Shown here piece by piece: positions 44,275 to 52,690 of a DNA stretch of 64,000 nt. The notes below the pieces were generated by a model. It was not told where the DNA came from. It saw nothing but the letters and a program-made list of their open reading frames with translations, and did no database searches. Each line of letters begins with the position of its first letter. The stretch's first letter is position 1. This stretch comes from JAEKNW01 sp963678375 (GTDB lineage: Bacteria > Cloacimonadota > Cloacimonadia > Cloacimonadales > JAFGVF01). A program made the translations under genes and the position numbers. The stretch covers positions 2,418,001 through 2,482,000 of the forward strand of contig OY782831.1 in NCBI GenBank assembly GCA_963678375.2, read 5' to 3'.

Positions 44275-47195
44275 CTGCTCCTCACAATACTTCCTTCTTC
44301 ATTCTTTTCATTAAACTTAGCACTATCAGCTTTATCAATTACTTCATTGGCAGAGATGTAGTTATTTACAGTCATATTCTTTTCTCTAAATTCTTGTCTT
44401 AAAGATCTGATTTCAGTGATTAGATCATTAATGAAAGAGTTTCCTGAAGAGACCACACCACCTGAAGCATATGCTACTTTAGGAACAGCAGGGATATTCA
44501 TCGTGGGCAATTGTATTCCAGTTAAAGCCTCTTTAACCTTATTTATTGGAGCATAATTAATGAAGTCAAAGAAACCAACTCCTAATTCATCAACTCTCTT
44601 GCCTTGAGTAATATACTCCTTTCCTTCAGCTTCTATTAAGATACCTCCATTAGCATGTGAAGGTCCTACAAGTAAGCCTGTTAGACCACCCTTTTCTGCT
44701 TTAGGAATATATTTTGTGTTTTTAATTTTGCTAATCTCTGCAGCTACTAAAGCTCCCTGTGTTGCAGCAACAATCACATTGAATGGGAAAGGATAATCTT
44801 TAAATGCTCTAGCTGCAGCCTCGAAACCACTTATTGTTGCTTGTGCTATTGATAAGCCTTTACCAATTGAAAATAGTGATTTAGATTGACCTTGATAAGC
44901 ATTCATCAGCTTTGCACCTATTGCAACTGAGCTCTGGAGTTGTTGAACTCTTACAGCAAGGATAGCTTTACTTTTGGCTTCTTCAATTTCAACTTCTGTT
45001 TTCCCTGATTCAACAAGCCAGTCATGATTTAAGTCATAATACTTTTTGATTTTCTTTATCTTATCCTCAAGTCCATCATCTTCTTCATCGAATTTTGATA
45101 GAGCTTCATTAGAAGATAGCTGGTTAATTTTATTTCTATACTCTTCATATTCATCACTATCTTCTTTATATAGTCTTTTTAGTTCATCCATTAAGTTTTC
45201 ATATTGATTTAAGAGTTTGCTGTTAGAATCACGATCTAAAGCATTAATTCTAGATATAAAGGTCCCTTTATCTTGAATCATTCTCATTTGAGTAGCATTT
45301 TGAATCTGTATCAATTCATCTCTTGTAGTTTTATATTCTTGGCTATCCTCACCATAAGCTTCTTTTACTTCTTTAAGATATTTAGTAAAGTCAGCTTTCA
45401 TCTTATCATAACTTATTGCTGATAATTGCTGAAGGTTGGCATAATACTGAACCATCTCCAACTTCTTGGTATTGAGAGAATCAATCAAAGCTTGTTTAGA
45501 CTTTTCTTCCTCAATGCTTTCTGCAACTTGTGCCTCTGATTTGATTCGCTTTTCTTCATCAGCAATTTGCTTTTTATATACTAACATCTGTCTGTCTAAA
45601 TCTAATTTAGCTTCAACATTTTCAGCATCAAGCTTTCCAAGAGCATCATATTCAGATTGTAGCTGACTTATCTTATACTGGTAGAGTTCTATACCTGAAA
45701 GACTTGCCTCATACTGCAGACGTTCCTTCTCAGCAAAATAATCTCTTGTAGCTTGAACATCAGCATCTCTTATCTTTTGTTTTAAGACCGCTTCTTTGGC
45801 TTCCAGGTCATTCAGTTTATTGTAGAATTCATCAGCATCATCATTAGGAAAGTATATTATCTCACTATCTCTATCAGCTCCTACCGAAGCATAAAGCTTA
45901 TCTATAGATTCACTAATATTTTGCAAATCTTTCTTAGCTGTTGCATAATCTAATGTATCGGCATAAGCTCTAGCTTCTTTTGTAAGTCTTTTAAACCTCT
46001 CCTCTTGATTCTCTATACCTCTGTTAGACTCATCAATAGCTTCATTAAAATTAGTCTGTTTTTCTTCAGCAAATACTACTGAGGAGGCATAAAGTCCTAC
46101 ACCAATTGCAGCAGCTGCTACAAGTGAAACCCAATTACCAGTCAAAGCAACCCCAACAGCTTTAGCTGCATTTAGGGCTATTTGTTTTGTTGTAAGATAT
46201 GCTATCCTAACAGCAAGTACGCCTAATACGGATATTAACACTTTTACAAGACCTGGGTAATCATTTAAGAAGCCAACGATTTTAGTAAGGACCTTTATTA
46301 AAGGAGTTAGAGCTTGATTTATAAAATCACCAACTTTCTCTCTCAGATCACCGACTAAGTTTTGATATTGAATCATTGCACCTGAACCACTTTCTGTCTC
46401 TGCTTTAGATAACTCGAAGCCATCGGCCATAGCTTTTTGTAATATAACCATCTTCTCAGTTTCATCTTTAGCACTCTGCAATGCAGGGATATATCTCTGG
46501 AGTTGGGTAAACTCACCTTCATAAGCAAGAGCTATTCCTTTCATGGCAGTCTCTCTACTTAGTCCTGCAGATGCAAATGCAGTAGCCAATCCTATTGAAC
46601 CTTGCAAAGCTTCTTCCATCTTATCTGTAGCAAGCCCCATATTAGTTGCAAGAGTAAGAAGTTGCATACTTTCTTCATCACCTACAGTAGTTAGCTTTTG
46701 AGTCTCGCTAGCTAATTTCATAACTAAATCAACATTCTTTTCAGTAGCAGTACCTTTAACTCTCATAGCATTTATAATGTCTAGCTCTGCCTTTTCTTGA
46801 GTATATGAAGCACTCACATACCCACCTAATGCGGATTTGACTTTACCGTACAGCATTGATAATCCACCTAATGCTAAAGTTATCTGGCTCATTGTCTGTA
46901 GCAATGGCTGACCATCTCCCACAAACTTGGTCTCTTTTTCATCTGGTACTTCATCAATAGCACCTTGAGCATCTGAAGAAGATGCAACTACTCCTGAAGC
47001 ATCTCCGTCAACATTAACAGTCTTTCCATCAAGATCTTCTAGATTGCTTTCAGCCTCACTTACATCGACATCCAGTGTAATATCACTTCCTAATGACTTT
47101 TGGACATTACTTATCTCACTTTGAATTAATGAGATAGCTCTACGAGCCTTGTCTATATCAATCATCAAACTGAATTTTAGCTTACTATTTGACAT
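44268..47195 (-). CDS. Tail tape measure protein
   Basis: A 975-residue protein with long coiled-coil stretches (390-790), a hydrophobic cluster at about 305-380 (LVKVLISVLGVLAVRIAYL, then ALTGNWVSLVAAAAIGVGL), and a Gly-rich end is the usual tape measure layout. It sits just downstream of the tail-chaperone gene pair, as in almost all tailed phages. The length sets tail length, suggesting a tail of roughly 150 nm by the usual 1.5 angstrom per residue rule. Confidence 0.88.
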   Translation of the reverse strand: MSNSKLKFSLMIDIDKARRAISLIQSEISNVQKSLGSDITLDVDVSEAESNLEDLDGKTVNVDGDASGVVASSSDAQGAIDEVPDEKETKFVGDGQPLLQTMSQITLALGGLSMLYGKVKSALGGYVSASYTQEKAELDIINAMRVKGTATEKNVDLVMKLASETQKLTTVGDEESMQLLTLATNMGLATDKMEEALQGSIGLATAFASAGLSRETAMKGIALAYEGEFTQLQRYIPALQSAKDETEKMVILQKAMADGFELSKAETESGSGAMIQYQNLVGDLREKVGDFINQALTPLIKVLTKIVGFLNDYPGLVKVLISVLGVLAVRIAYLTTKQIALNAAKAVGVALTGNWVSLVAAAAIGVGLYASSVVFAEEKQTNFNEAIDESNRGIENQEERFKRLTKEARAYADTLDYATAKKDLQNISESIDKLYASVGADRDSEIIYFPNDDADEFYNKLNDLEAKEAVLKQKIRDADVQATRDYFAEKERLQYEASLSGIELYQYKISQLQSEYDALGKLDAENVEAKLDLDRQMLVYKKQIADEEKRIKSEAQVAESIEEEKSKQALIDSLNTKKLEMVQYYANLQQLSAISYDKMKADFTKYLKEVKEAYGEDSQEYKTTRDELIQIQNATQMRMIQDKGTFISRINALDRDSNSKLLNQYENLMDELKRLYKEDSDEYEEYRNKINQLSSNEALSKFDEEDDGLEDKIKKIKKYYDLNHDWLVESGKTEVEIEEAKSKAILAVRVQQLQSSVAIGAKLMNAYQGQSKSLFSIGKGLSIAQATISGFEAAARAFKDYPFPFNVIVAATQGALVAAEISKIKNTKYIPKAEKGGLTGLLVGPSHANGGILIEAEGKEYITQGKRVDELGVGFFDFINYAPINKVKEALTGIQLPTMNIPAVPKVAYASGGVVSSGNSFINDLITEIRSLRQEFREKNMTVNNYISANEVIDKADSAKFNEKNEEGSIVRSRW

Positions 47196-47296
47196 TTCTT
47201 CTTAACTCCCTTCTTACTTCGAACGGTGGATATTTTGTCCTCTCGCTTAATTCCCATTTTGAGAAGTAAGTCTTTGAAGAAAATGAGGTGCTTTCT

Positions 47297-47440
47297 TTAA
47301 ACACTCTCATCTCTATATTTACCCAACAGATAAACAGCTTCATCAAGTTCAATATCATCATACCATAAATCCAATCTTTTAAGCATATAGATATAGTCTA
47401 AGAAGATATTCCCTGTGTTTTTGTTAGAATCCCCATTTTT
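47297..47440 (-). CDS. Tail-chaperone T extension in the -1 frame
   Basis: In the -1 frame relative to the preceding 106-residue gene an open stretch runs from a 7-A run (47434-47440) to a TAA at 47297-47299, encoding NTGNIFLDYIYMLKRLDL and about 25 further residues. It has no own start near the beginning and overlaps the end of the G gene. This is the standard G/GT arrangement, where ribosomes slip -1 before the tape measure gene. The site AAA AAA ATG allows slip of one Lys tRNA. Confidence 0.6.
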   Translation of the reverse strand, partial: KNGDSNKNTGNIFLDYIYMLKRLDLWYDDIELDEAVYLLGKYRDESV

Positions 47441-47718
47441 TTGATTACTGATTCTGGTAAGAACTTGATGATACCTGTAAAAAAATCTGATACCAGTTTT
47501 TGCACCTCCTCAGGCTCCATTTCTCCAAAATCAACATCATTGTTTCTGGTAATTGTTTGTAAGAATTCAATAGCTTTTCCACCTGTTAGCAAATCATTTA
47601 ACAGTTCATCTAAGTTCTTATTGGCTTTAGCTTCTCCATCAAGGACACCATTCAAACCTATTCCATCTAACAATCTCTTTACCTTAACCAAAGTATTTAT
47701 ATTTGTATATACCTTCAT
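47398..47718 (-). CDS. Tail assembly chaperone G
   Basis: The 106-residue acidic/helical protein (MKVYTNINTLVKVKRLLDG, FGEMEPEEVQKLVSDFF) is located right upstream of the tape measure gene and ends in a region with a slippery A-run and a downstream -1 frame. By position and size it is the G part of the tail chaperone. No sequence motif would identify it alone. Confidence 0.65.
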   Translation of the reverse strand: MKVYTNINTLVKVKRLLDGIGLNGVLDGEAKANKNLDELLNDLLTGGKAIEFLQTITRNNDVDFGEMEPEEVQKLVSDFFTGIIKFLPESVIKKMGILTKTQGISS

Positions 47719-48164
47719 CTTATCTCCTTATATTCTCCACTTCTCATCATCTCAGATAGTTCTTTTGCTCTATAACCTACCTGCACAGCCCATTTTGATC
47801 TAAGCATCTCTTTACTAGCTTCTTCGAAGTCTCCAGATTCTATCAAAGCAATTGTCTTCTTAAATGCTCCAAATCTTGAGATTCCTAGGTTAAAAGCCAT
47901 ATCAATAACAACAGCCTTTCTAACGGCATTAAGTCTCTCAAACCAGTTATACTTCTTTTCAAGACTGTCTCTTATTTCATCAATATCATTATCAAGCATG
48001 AAGTAAGCTTCAACTTTTCTTATTCCGTTGTCTTCTAAGTTGCGACCAACACCAATAGTTAGCCTACCTGCAGTACAGCGATAAGGTTTATTCTTCAACC
48101 CTTCATGTCTAACAAGCATTTTTCTTGCTAATTCTATATATTCAGCTTTTTTATGTCTCATCAT
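47715..48164 (-). CDS. T4-type lysozyme (GH24 endolysin)
   Basis: The 149-residue protein cuts peptidoglycan at lysis. The catalytic triad positions of T4 lysozyme are Glu21 (RHEGL), Cys30 in place of Asp (PYRCTAG) and Thr36 (LTIGVG); the Cys variant is common in phage GH24 enzymes. There is no signal peptide, so it needs a holin. The neighbours at 49046 and 49512 are small membrane proteins that could serve. The start overlaps the G gene stop by 4 bases. Confidence 0.92.
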   Translation of the reverse strand: MMRHKKAEYIELARKMLVRHEGLKNKPYRCTAGRLTIGVGRNLEDNGIRKVEAYFMLDNDIDEIRDSLEKKYNWFERLNAVRKAVVIDMAFNLGISRFGAFKKTIALIESGDFEEASKEMLRSKWAVQVGYRAKELSEMMRSGEYKEIR

Positions 48165-48186
48165 TGCTTTCTCCTTAAGAGATGAG

Positions 48187-48202
48187 GCAGACCGCAGTCT
48201 GC
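48187..48202. repeat. Small hairpin between dam and lysozyme genes
   Basis: GCAGAC and GTCTGC pair around CGCA in the 44-bp junction of the two genes. It belongs to the same style of short arm-variable palindromes seen elsewhere. Confidence 0.5.
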
Positions 48203-48208
48203 TCTTGT

Positions 48209-49004
48209 TTAATAGTTCTTTATCAGAATCTCTGTCTTTGGTATTGTTTTCCCTGATAGAGAATAAAGTGTTTCAGCCTCCTGGATATCATAACCTTTGT
48301 ATAATTCTCTTACTTTAGGATGATCATTATAAGAGAGTAACCACTTGCCTTTTACCTTGCCAAGAAGCTCTCTAAGTTCCTTATGCTTAGTAAAAGCATC
48401 AACAGAATCTCTGTCATAAAGTTTCTCTTTCTCATAATAAGGAGGATCAACATAAAAGAAGGTAAAATCCCTATCATACTTAGTAATTAACTTCTCAAAG
48501 CTAAGATTATCTATTACCACATTAGCCAGCCTTTTAGAAGCTTTATCAACTTTATCTTTATTGAATAGAGGGATAATGTTAGAACCACCTCTTAAAGCAA
48601 ATGAACGAGATAATCCACCAAAAGAACAAGACAGCTTATAATAAAAGAATACAGCTCTCTCTAAGTCTGTTCTAGGTTTCATTTCAATCATTTCTTTAAA
48701 AAGCTCTCTGGAAGCCATGTATTGTTCTAACTCCTTATGAAAAGCATCTGGGTGGTATTTGATATATCTCCAGAAGTTTATCAAATCACCATTAATATCA
48801 TTAAATATCTCTCGGTAATTTGGTTTATTCTCTATTTTCCAATCTTTCGCATCATTGCTTTTAGCAAATAAAATCCAACCTGCTCCACCAAATGGCTCAC
48901 AGTACCAATTATGTTTTGGGATAAGTGGAATGATCCTTTTTCTTAAAAGTCTCTTTCCACCTACCCAGCCTATTATACTACTCTCGAATGTTTTATTTCT
49001 CCAT
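48209..49004 (-). pseudogene. dam: DNA adenine methylase (Dam type) with a +1 frameshift near the start
   Basis: The frame downstream has the Dam order IGWVGGKRLLRK, EPFGGAG (SAM-binding motif I) and FFYVDPPYY (catalytic DPPY), so it is a full-length enzyme of about 260 residues. No ATG, GTG or TTG exists in this frame before a TTG in mid-protein. An ATG at 49004 reads MEK and hits a TAA; removing one T (48995) in AAATAAAAC restores MEKKTFESSIIGWVGG. Hence the gene has a one-base insertion at codon 4, or relies on slippage in the A-rich run. A palindromic repeat lies directly upstream, where a ribosome site should be. Confidence 0.75.
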
Positions 49005-49010
49005 TATATT

Positions 49011-49042
49011 ACTAGGAACGCCTGCATCCTGCAGGCATTCCA
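49011..49042. repeat. GGGAACG-type hairpin upstream of dam
   Basis: After ACTAGGAACG comes GCCTGCA-TCC-TGCAGGC (49020-49036), a perfect hairpin of the family with the GCA-TCC-TGC core. It separates dam from the next small gene and sits where the dam ribosome site would be. Confidence 0.7.
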
Positions 49043-49045
49043 TGA

Positions 49046-49450
49046 TTAAAACAGTTTCTTAGCTAATCCTTGAGCAAGACCAGTCATAGCCGTTCGACCT
49101 AATCCAGTAGCTAAGTTTTTAACCCAGCTTGAGCCATCTTGCTCTCCTGCTTTTCTAGCAGGTTCTGTCACAATATCATATACTTTCTGCACTGGATTAT
49201 CCGTTGCTAGTTTCTTAGCTAATTTAGCCATTTCAGCAGAAGGGATATTCTTAATATCCTTCTCTATTTGTGATGCTGGATGTTCATACCTGGAAGCACC
49301 CAGTATCGCTTCTATTACTCTTTGAACAGTAGGAAGTACACTATCGATAGAAAGCATTTTCTTTCTAATCAGATAAACTACTCCTATAATGATCATTGTT
49401 ACTACCACACTTATTGCAGATACTACTGCAGGATGATTTAGTAAATCCAC
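49046..49450 (-). CDS. Small membrane-anchored phage protein, possible lysis accessory
   Basis: The 134-residue protein has one N-terminal membrane helix (about 10-27) and a helical rest with a Gly/Leu/Ala-rich amphipathic C-terminus (TGLGRTAMTGLAQGLAKKLF). The start is GTG at 49450, with GGAGGAAAGA in front. It lies between a holin-like gene and the lysozyme. Function is unknown; holin or structural roles are both possible. Confidence 0.5.
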   Translation of the reverse strand: MDLLNHPAVVSAISVVVTMIIIGVVYLIRKKMLSIDSVLPTVQRVIEAILGASRYEHPASQIEKDIKNIPSAEMAKLAKKLATDNPVQKVYDIVTEPARKAGEQDGSSWVKNLATGLGRTAMTGLAQGLAKKLF

Positions 49451-49460
49451 TCTTTCCTCC

Positions 49461-49520
49461 TTCTAATTCCCCTCTGTGGAGGGGTGACTTGGTATTTCCA
49501 AGGTGGGGTGGTTATCCCCC
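49461..49520. repeat. C/G-run compound palindrome
   Basis: TTCCCCTC...GAGGGGTG, then TGGTATTTCCAAGG and GGGGTGGTTATCCCC. The same series is seen inside the portal gene at 57607-57660. On the minus strand its first bases supply the last codons and stop (KPIIGG-stop) of the 49512 gene, so the repeat has been captured as a gene end. Confidence 0.7.
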
Positions 49521-49709
49521 TATTATCGGTTTCAAAACACTAGCTATCATTACTCCAGCCATTAATCCATTCAACCAGATGACTATATTTAGCTTAGTTT
49601 CCACTCTGCTTAATCTCTCTAATATTCCAGGTCTTCCATTACCATCTAACTTCTTTTTGATATCTTTAATATCTCCTACTAAACTCTTGTGGTGTTCGCA
49701 TACTGACAT
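49512..49709 (-). CDS. Holin-associated XhlA-like small protein
   Basis: The 65-residue protein has a helical, charged N-terminus (CEHHKSLVGDIKDIKKKLDG, GRPGILERLSRVETKL) and a C-terminal membrane helix (about 41-60). This is the layout of XhlA/hemolysin-like holin partners common in phage lysis cassettes. Its C-terminal residues derive from a palindromic repeat. Confidence 0.6.
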   Translation of the reverse strand: MSVCEHHKSLVGDIKDIKKKLDGNGRPGILERLSRVETKLNIVIWLNGLMAGVMIASVLKPIIGG

Positions 49710-49726
49710 CTCTACTCCTTACTGAT

Positions 49727-50260
49727 TTACACAGCAGTTTCAGGAATATCTTTAATAATAAAATACCTATCCTTAGTAGGACCTGAGTATTCAGTGCTTA
49801 TAGTAGCTGTATATAAGCCATTAAACTCATTACTTCGCTCATAGCTCCATCTCATACCATTGAAGATTAAACAGTTTGCTTTATCAGCTGACCATAAAGC
49901 AATAGTCCTAATTTCTTTATTTAACTGACTTTCAAGCCAGTCTTTTCTAGCTTGACTAAGACCTATTAAAGTCAGTTCGATTGTGTTAGTACGCTTACCT
50001 TCAATTAAGAAGTTTGTAGTTTTAAACTTAGCTACCTTAGATTCTTCTTTACCTGGATTCTCTCCCAAATCTGAGATTGGAGTAAACATTGAAGATAGAA
50101 AACCTTCAAATTCTCCTTGATTTAACAATACTTCAGGAGGGATTTCACCTATATCACTAAAAGAACCATCTCCTATCCAGCTAGAACCATGATTAAAAAC
50201 TGCTATCTGTTCCCGGAAATCACTAACTTGTTTATCTAATGCAGTTGGTGCCATACCCAT
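49727..50260 (-). CDS. Putative tail tube or head-tail protein
   Basis: No named motif is seen. The 177 residues show alternating beta strands (TNTIELTLIGLS, YTATISTEYSGPTKDRYFII). Lying between the capsid gene and the lysis genes, 12 bp after the capsid stop, it may be the tail tube protein, which is otherwise missing from the window. Confidence 0.5.
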   Translation of the reverse strand: MGMAPTALDKQVSDFREQIAVFNHGSSWIGDGSFSDIGEIPPEVLLNQGEFEGFLSSMFTPISDLGENPGKEESKVAKFKTTNFLIEGKRTNTIELTLIGLSQARKDWLESQLNKEIRTIALWSADKANCLIFNGMRWSYERSNEFNGLYTATISTEYSGPTKDRYFIIKDIPETAV

Positions 50261-50271
50261 AATCTACCTCC

Positions 50272-51180
50272 TTATGAAGTTGGGTCTACAGTCGTTTTAT
50301 CAGAGACCTGGTAAACCCAAGAGTCTTCTAATTTACCTCTACCAAATGTTCTATAAGGTACATATCTATCAGTAGCAGACAAGTCATTAGTACTTGATAG
50401 AGTTTCCATTAATTGATTACCATACATATAGCAATACTTGTGACCGAAGATAACAGGAGTACTGTCATTTTTTACTGCAGTAGAGTTAATAGCACCAGCT
50501 TTATCTACCTTTGGGAAATGATTTAATAGGATCACATCAAAACCCATCAATCTACCTATCAAACCATTTGGAATAGGCATTTTACTTTGCTGTCCAATTT
50601 TATCAGCAGAAATGAACTGATCAATTTTGAACAATTGAGATTCATGTTCAGGTCCAATTAAACAGAATCTCTTTGAAATAGGAGCATTCTTTTCATTAAG
50701 ATGTTTTCTTGCGTTGATGAAATCATCTAAAGTAATTTTATTAGCTGTAGTACCTGCAAAATCAACCTTTTGCCCTGCAGGAATAGCTCCAATCAAACCT
50801 GTTAAGATATTAACATCTTCTTTGGTTAAGATGTTAGAACCAGCATCTGCAGACTTTTCTTTTAAAGTTTTTACTGTTGTTTGATAATCAGTATCTCTTT
50901 GCACTACAAAAGGATTACCTGCCTTTTGATCTACTATTAGATCAATAGAGCCTTCACCTGCACCTGAAGGAGCTGCGAAAGCTTCACCAATTCCCACAGT
51001 CTGCCCTGATTCAGTTGTGATGTAAGGAACATGAATCACCTTCATACCCTTCTTAGCAAACTTTGATACATCATAAAGATAGCTCATTGCATATCTGTTA
51101 TCTTTACTCTTACGTTTGATGGCATTAAGAGTCTCGGTAGTGATTAAATCACCATAAATTGTGTTACTTGCCTGTGACAT
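50272..51180 (-). CDS. Major capsid protein (P22/HK97-like)
   Basis: A 302-residue protein immediately downstream of the protease-scaffold gene, with one-base contact of stop and start, in the standard place of the major head protein. The sequence pattern (SQASNTIYGDLITTETL, VPYITTESGQTVGIGE, LIGPEHESQLFKIDQF, YGNQLMETLSS) fits P22-like coat proteins with an insertion domain. No enzyme motifs are present. Confidence 0.78.
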   Translation of the reverse strand: MSQASNTIYGDLITTETLNAIKRKSKDNRYAMSYLYDVSKFAKKGMKVIHVPYITTESGQTVGIGEAFAAPSGAGEGSIDLIVDQKAGNPFVVQRDTDYQTTVKTLKEKSADAGSNILTKEDVNILTGLIGAIPAGQKVDFAGTTANKITLDDFINARKHLNEKNAPISKRFCLIGPEHESQLFKIDQFISADKIGQQSKMPIPNGLIGRLMGFDVILLNHFPKVDKAGAINSTAVKNDSTPVIFGHKYCYMYGNQLMETLSSTNDLSATDRYVPYRTFGRGKLEDSWVYQVSDKTTVDPTS

Positions 51181-51614
51181 TATCTGTTATCCTCCATGTA
51201 TTTCTCTTTTAGCTCTGTGTATAGCTTAGGGTCAGATTTGTATAAATCTTCTGCCTTTTCAGGATCCCTCATTAATACATCCCAGCTTAACTCTTCATCA
51301 GCATTTGCACCCAGGGTGATTGTTTTAGTGAGTTCTGACTTACTATTACCAGCATTTTTAACAAACTCATCAAACAAAGCTTCATCTTTATTAATGAGTG
51401 TTGTCGCAAAGTCTTTCTGTGCTGGGGTAATCTTACCTTCACTTATTGCTTGATTGATTTTAGCTTCGACATTGATTTTTCTAAGGTCTGTAACCTCTGT
51501 TTCCAGTTTCTTGTTCTTTGTTTTTAAAGCTGTTACTTGGGTGGTTAAGGAATCAATTTTAACAACTGCTTCAGCCTTATCTTTTACACCTAATACTTCA
51601 AATAATTCTTCCAT
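51180..51614 (-). CDS. Nested scaffold from an internal start
   Basis: ATG at 51614 (residue 203 of the fusion) follows AGAGAGGAGA with 4 bases spacing, a much stronger ribosome site than needed by chance. It would give a 144-residue scaffold alone, as with Mu gpZ inside gpI and lambda Nu3 inside C. Inferred from sequence and precedent. Confidence 0.55.
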   Translation of the reverse strand: MEELFEVLGVKDKAEAVVKIDSLTTQVTALKTKNKKLETEVTDLRKINVEAKINQAISEGKITPAQKDFATTLINKDEALFDEFVKNAGNSKSELTKTITLGANADEELSWDVLMRDPEKAEDLYKSDPKLYTELKEKYMEDNR

Positions 51615-52220
51615 ATTCTCCTCTCTTTTATTGTTTTTTATCCACTCTTGGTACTCTTGTTTTCCTTCGAATTGATGACCAAAGTTGTTACTAACTACTA
51701 CATTCTCTACTATTGAATTAATGAATCCCTTCTCCTTTGCTTCTTTAGCAGTTAACCAGGTTTCCTGATCCATCAGACTGCCTATCTCATCTGCAGATAG
51801 ATTACTGTGACTAACATAAATATTAACTATCTGTTCTTTAATTCTATCTAAGAGTTCAGCATTCTTTCTAAGTTCCTCAGAGTCTCCAGTAACATTAACC
51901 AAAGGATTATGTATCATAAACATACTATTCTCTGCCATTTCGATAGTCTCTCCTGCTAAGGCTATAATAGAAGCCATTGAAGCCGCTATCCCTTCAATTT
52001 TAGTTGTCACTTTTGAAGTATGAGCCTTAAGAGAATTATAAATTGCCAATCCATCAAAGACTTGCCCTCCTGGTGAATTGATATGTAGAATGATATCATT
52101 CTTAATCTGCCGAATCTCTTTCACAAAATCAGACGCCCTAGTACCCCAGAAGCCTATCTCATCATAGATATAGACATCAGTATGCTCTACCTTATTAACT
52201 ATCTTATACCATTTGTTCAT
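51180..52220 (-). CDS. ClpP-type head maturation protease fused to a scaffold
   Basis: Residues 1-175 are a ClpP-like serine protease: INSPGGQV (48-55), Ser81 in GIAASMAS, His104 in FMIHNP and Asp151 in LMDQETWL, spaced as in ClpP. The rest is a coiled coil (210-250) and a helical tail similar to the Mu I protein end (QAISEGKITPAQKDFA). Thus prohead protease and scaffold are one protein. The start overlaps the preceding small gene by 4 bases (ATGA). Confidence 0.88.
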   Translation of the reverse strand: MNKWYKIVNKVEHTDVYIYDEIGFWGTRASDFVKEIRQIKNDIILHINSPGGQVFDGLAIYNSLKAHTSKVTTKIEGIAASMASIIALAGETIEMAENSMFMIHNPLVNVTGDSEELRKNAELLDRIKEQIVNIYVSHSNLSADEIGSLMDQETWLTAKEAKEKGFINSIVENVVVSNNFGHQFEGKQEYQEWIKNNKREENMEELFEVLGVKDKAEAVVKIDSLTTQVTALKTKNKKLETEVTDLRKINVEAKINQAISEGKITPAQKDFATTLINKDEALFDEFVKNAGNSKSELTKTITLGANADEELSWDVLMRDPEKAEDLYKSDPKLYTELKEKYMEDNR

Positions 52221-52441
52221 TTAACCTTCCTCATATCAAAAGTAATTAAATTACTACCTAAGTTAGACATCTCTTCCATCTCGGTAGTCGATAATTTGCT
52301 ACAGTTTGTAATAGTGATATGACTCTTTGACTGAGCTGCTAAAAATATTAATTCCTCAATACTGCTATTGGTGAAGTTATCGCACTCTAGTATTACATTA
52401 CTACCATTCTTTACTGCTTGCTTAATACTATCGAAGAACAT
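52217..52441 (-). CDS. Small unknown phage protein
   Basis: The 74-residue protein (MFFDSIKQAVKNGSNVILEC, ITITNCSKLSTTEMEEMS) has no recognised family; its shape recalls small leucine-rich or STAS-like beta/alpha units. AAGGAGGA lies just upstream of the ATG and its stop overlaps the protease start, so it is a real translated gene and the first of the leftward capsid block. Confidence 0.6.
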   Translation of the reverse strand: MFFDSIKQAVKNGSNVILECDNFTNSSIEELIFLAAQSKSHITITNCSKLSTTEMEEMSNLGSNLITFDMRKVK

Positions 52442-52508
52442 TGTTCCTCCTTAAACTTTCTATTAATCAACACCACCATATCACAGCTAATCATTTTTAT
52501 AAAAAAAA

Positions 52509-52530
52509 TGGGGTAAAATACCCACTTTTT
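52509..52530. terminator. Bidirectional terminator in the divergent region
   Basis: TGGGGTA and TACCCA pair around AAA, with a T-run on the right for the plus strand and an A-run on the left that is a T-run for the minus strand. It stands between two blocks that read away from each other, so it would stop transcripts that enter from either side. Confidence 0.65.
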
Positions 52531-52557
52531 TCAGTAATTTATTAACTCTATGATATC

Positions 52558-52690
52558 ATGGCTCCAATAACTGGGAACACTGACTCTTCTGTCGGACGGT
52601 GGAGATTCTCTCCGCCATTTCTCTTAAATCCCCTTTAACGAGGGGGACACAGGGGGTGTTTCTTCTATATAAAATTCAAAAGGAGCCATA
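52558..52690. repeat. Compound repeat upstream of the gp37-like gene
   Basis: ATGGCTCC (52558-52565) and GGAGCCAT (52682-52689) form an inverted pair around an inserted block. Within it are AACTGGGAACACTG, the element TCTTCTGTCGGACGGTGGAG continuing to TCTCCGCC (52583-52618), and CCCC...GAGGGGGACACAGGGGGTG. The right arm is also the ribosome site of the 52691 gene and may be masked when paired. Confidence 0.6.

Noticed and set aside
47441..47803. 120-residue plus-strand ORF
   Set aside because: It is antisense to the tail-chaperone and lysozyme genes, Ser/Pro-rich and without a ribosome site; a shadow frame.
49396..49725. 109-residue plus-strand ORF
   Set aside because: It runs antisense through two small phage genes and a palindromic repeat, and shows no family pattern.
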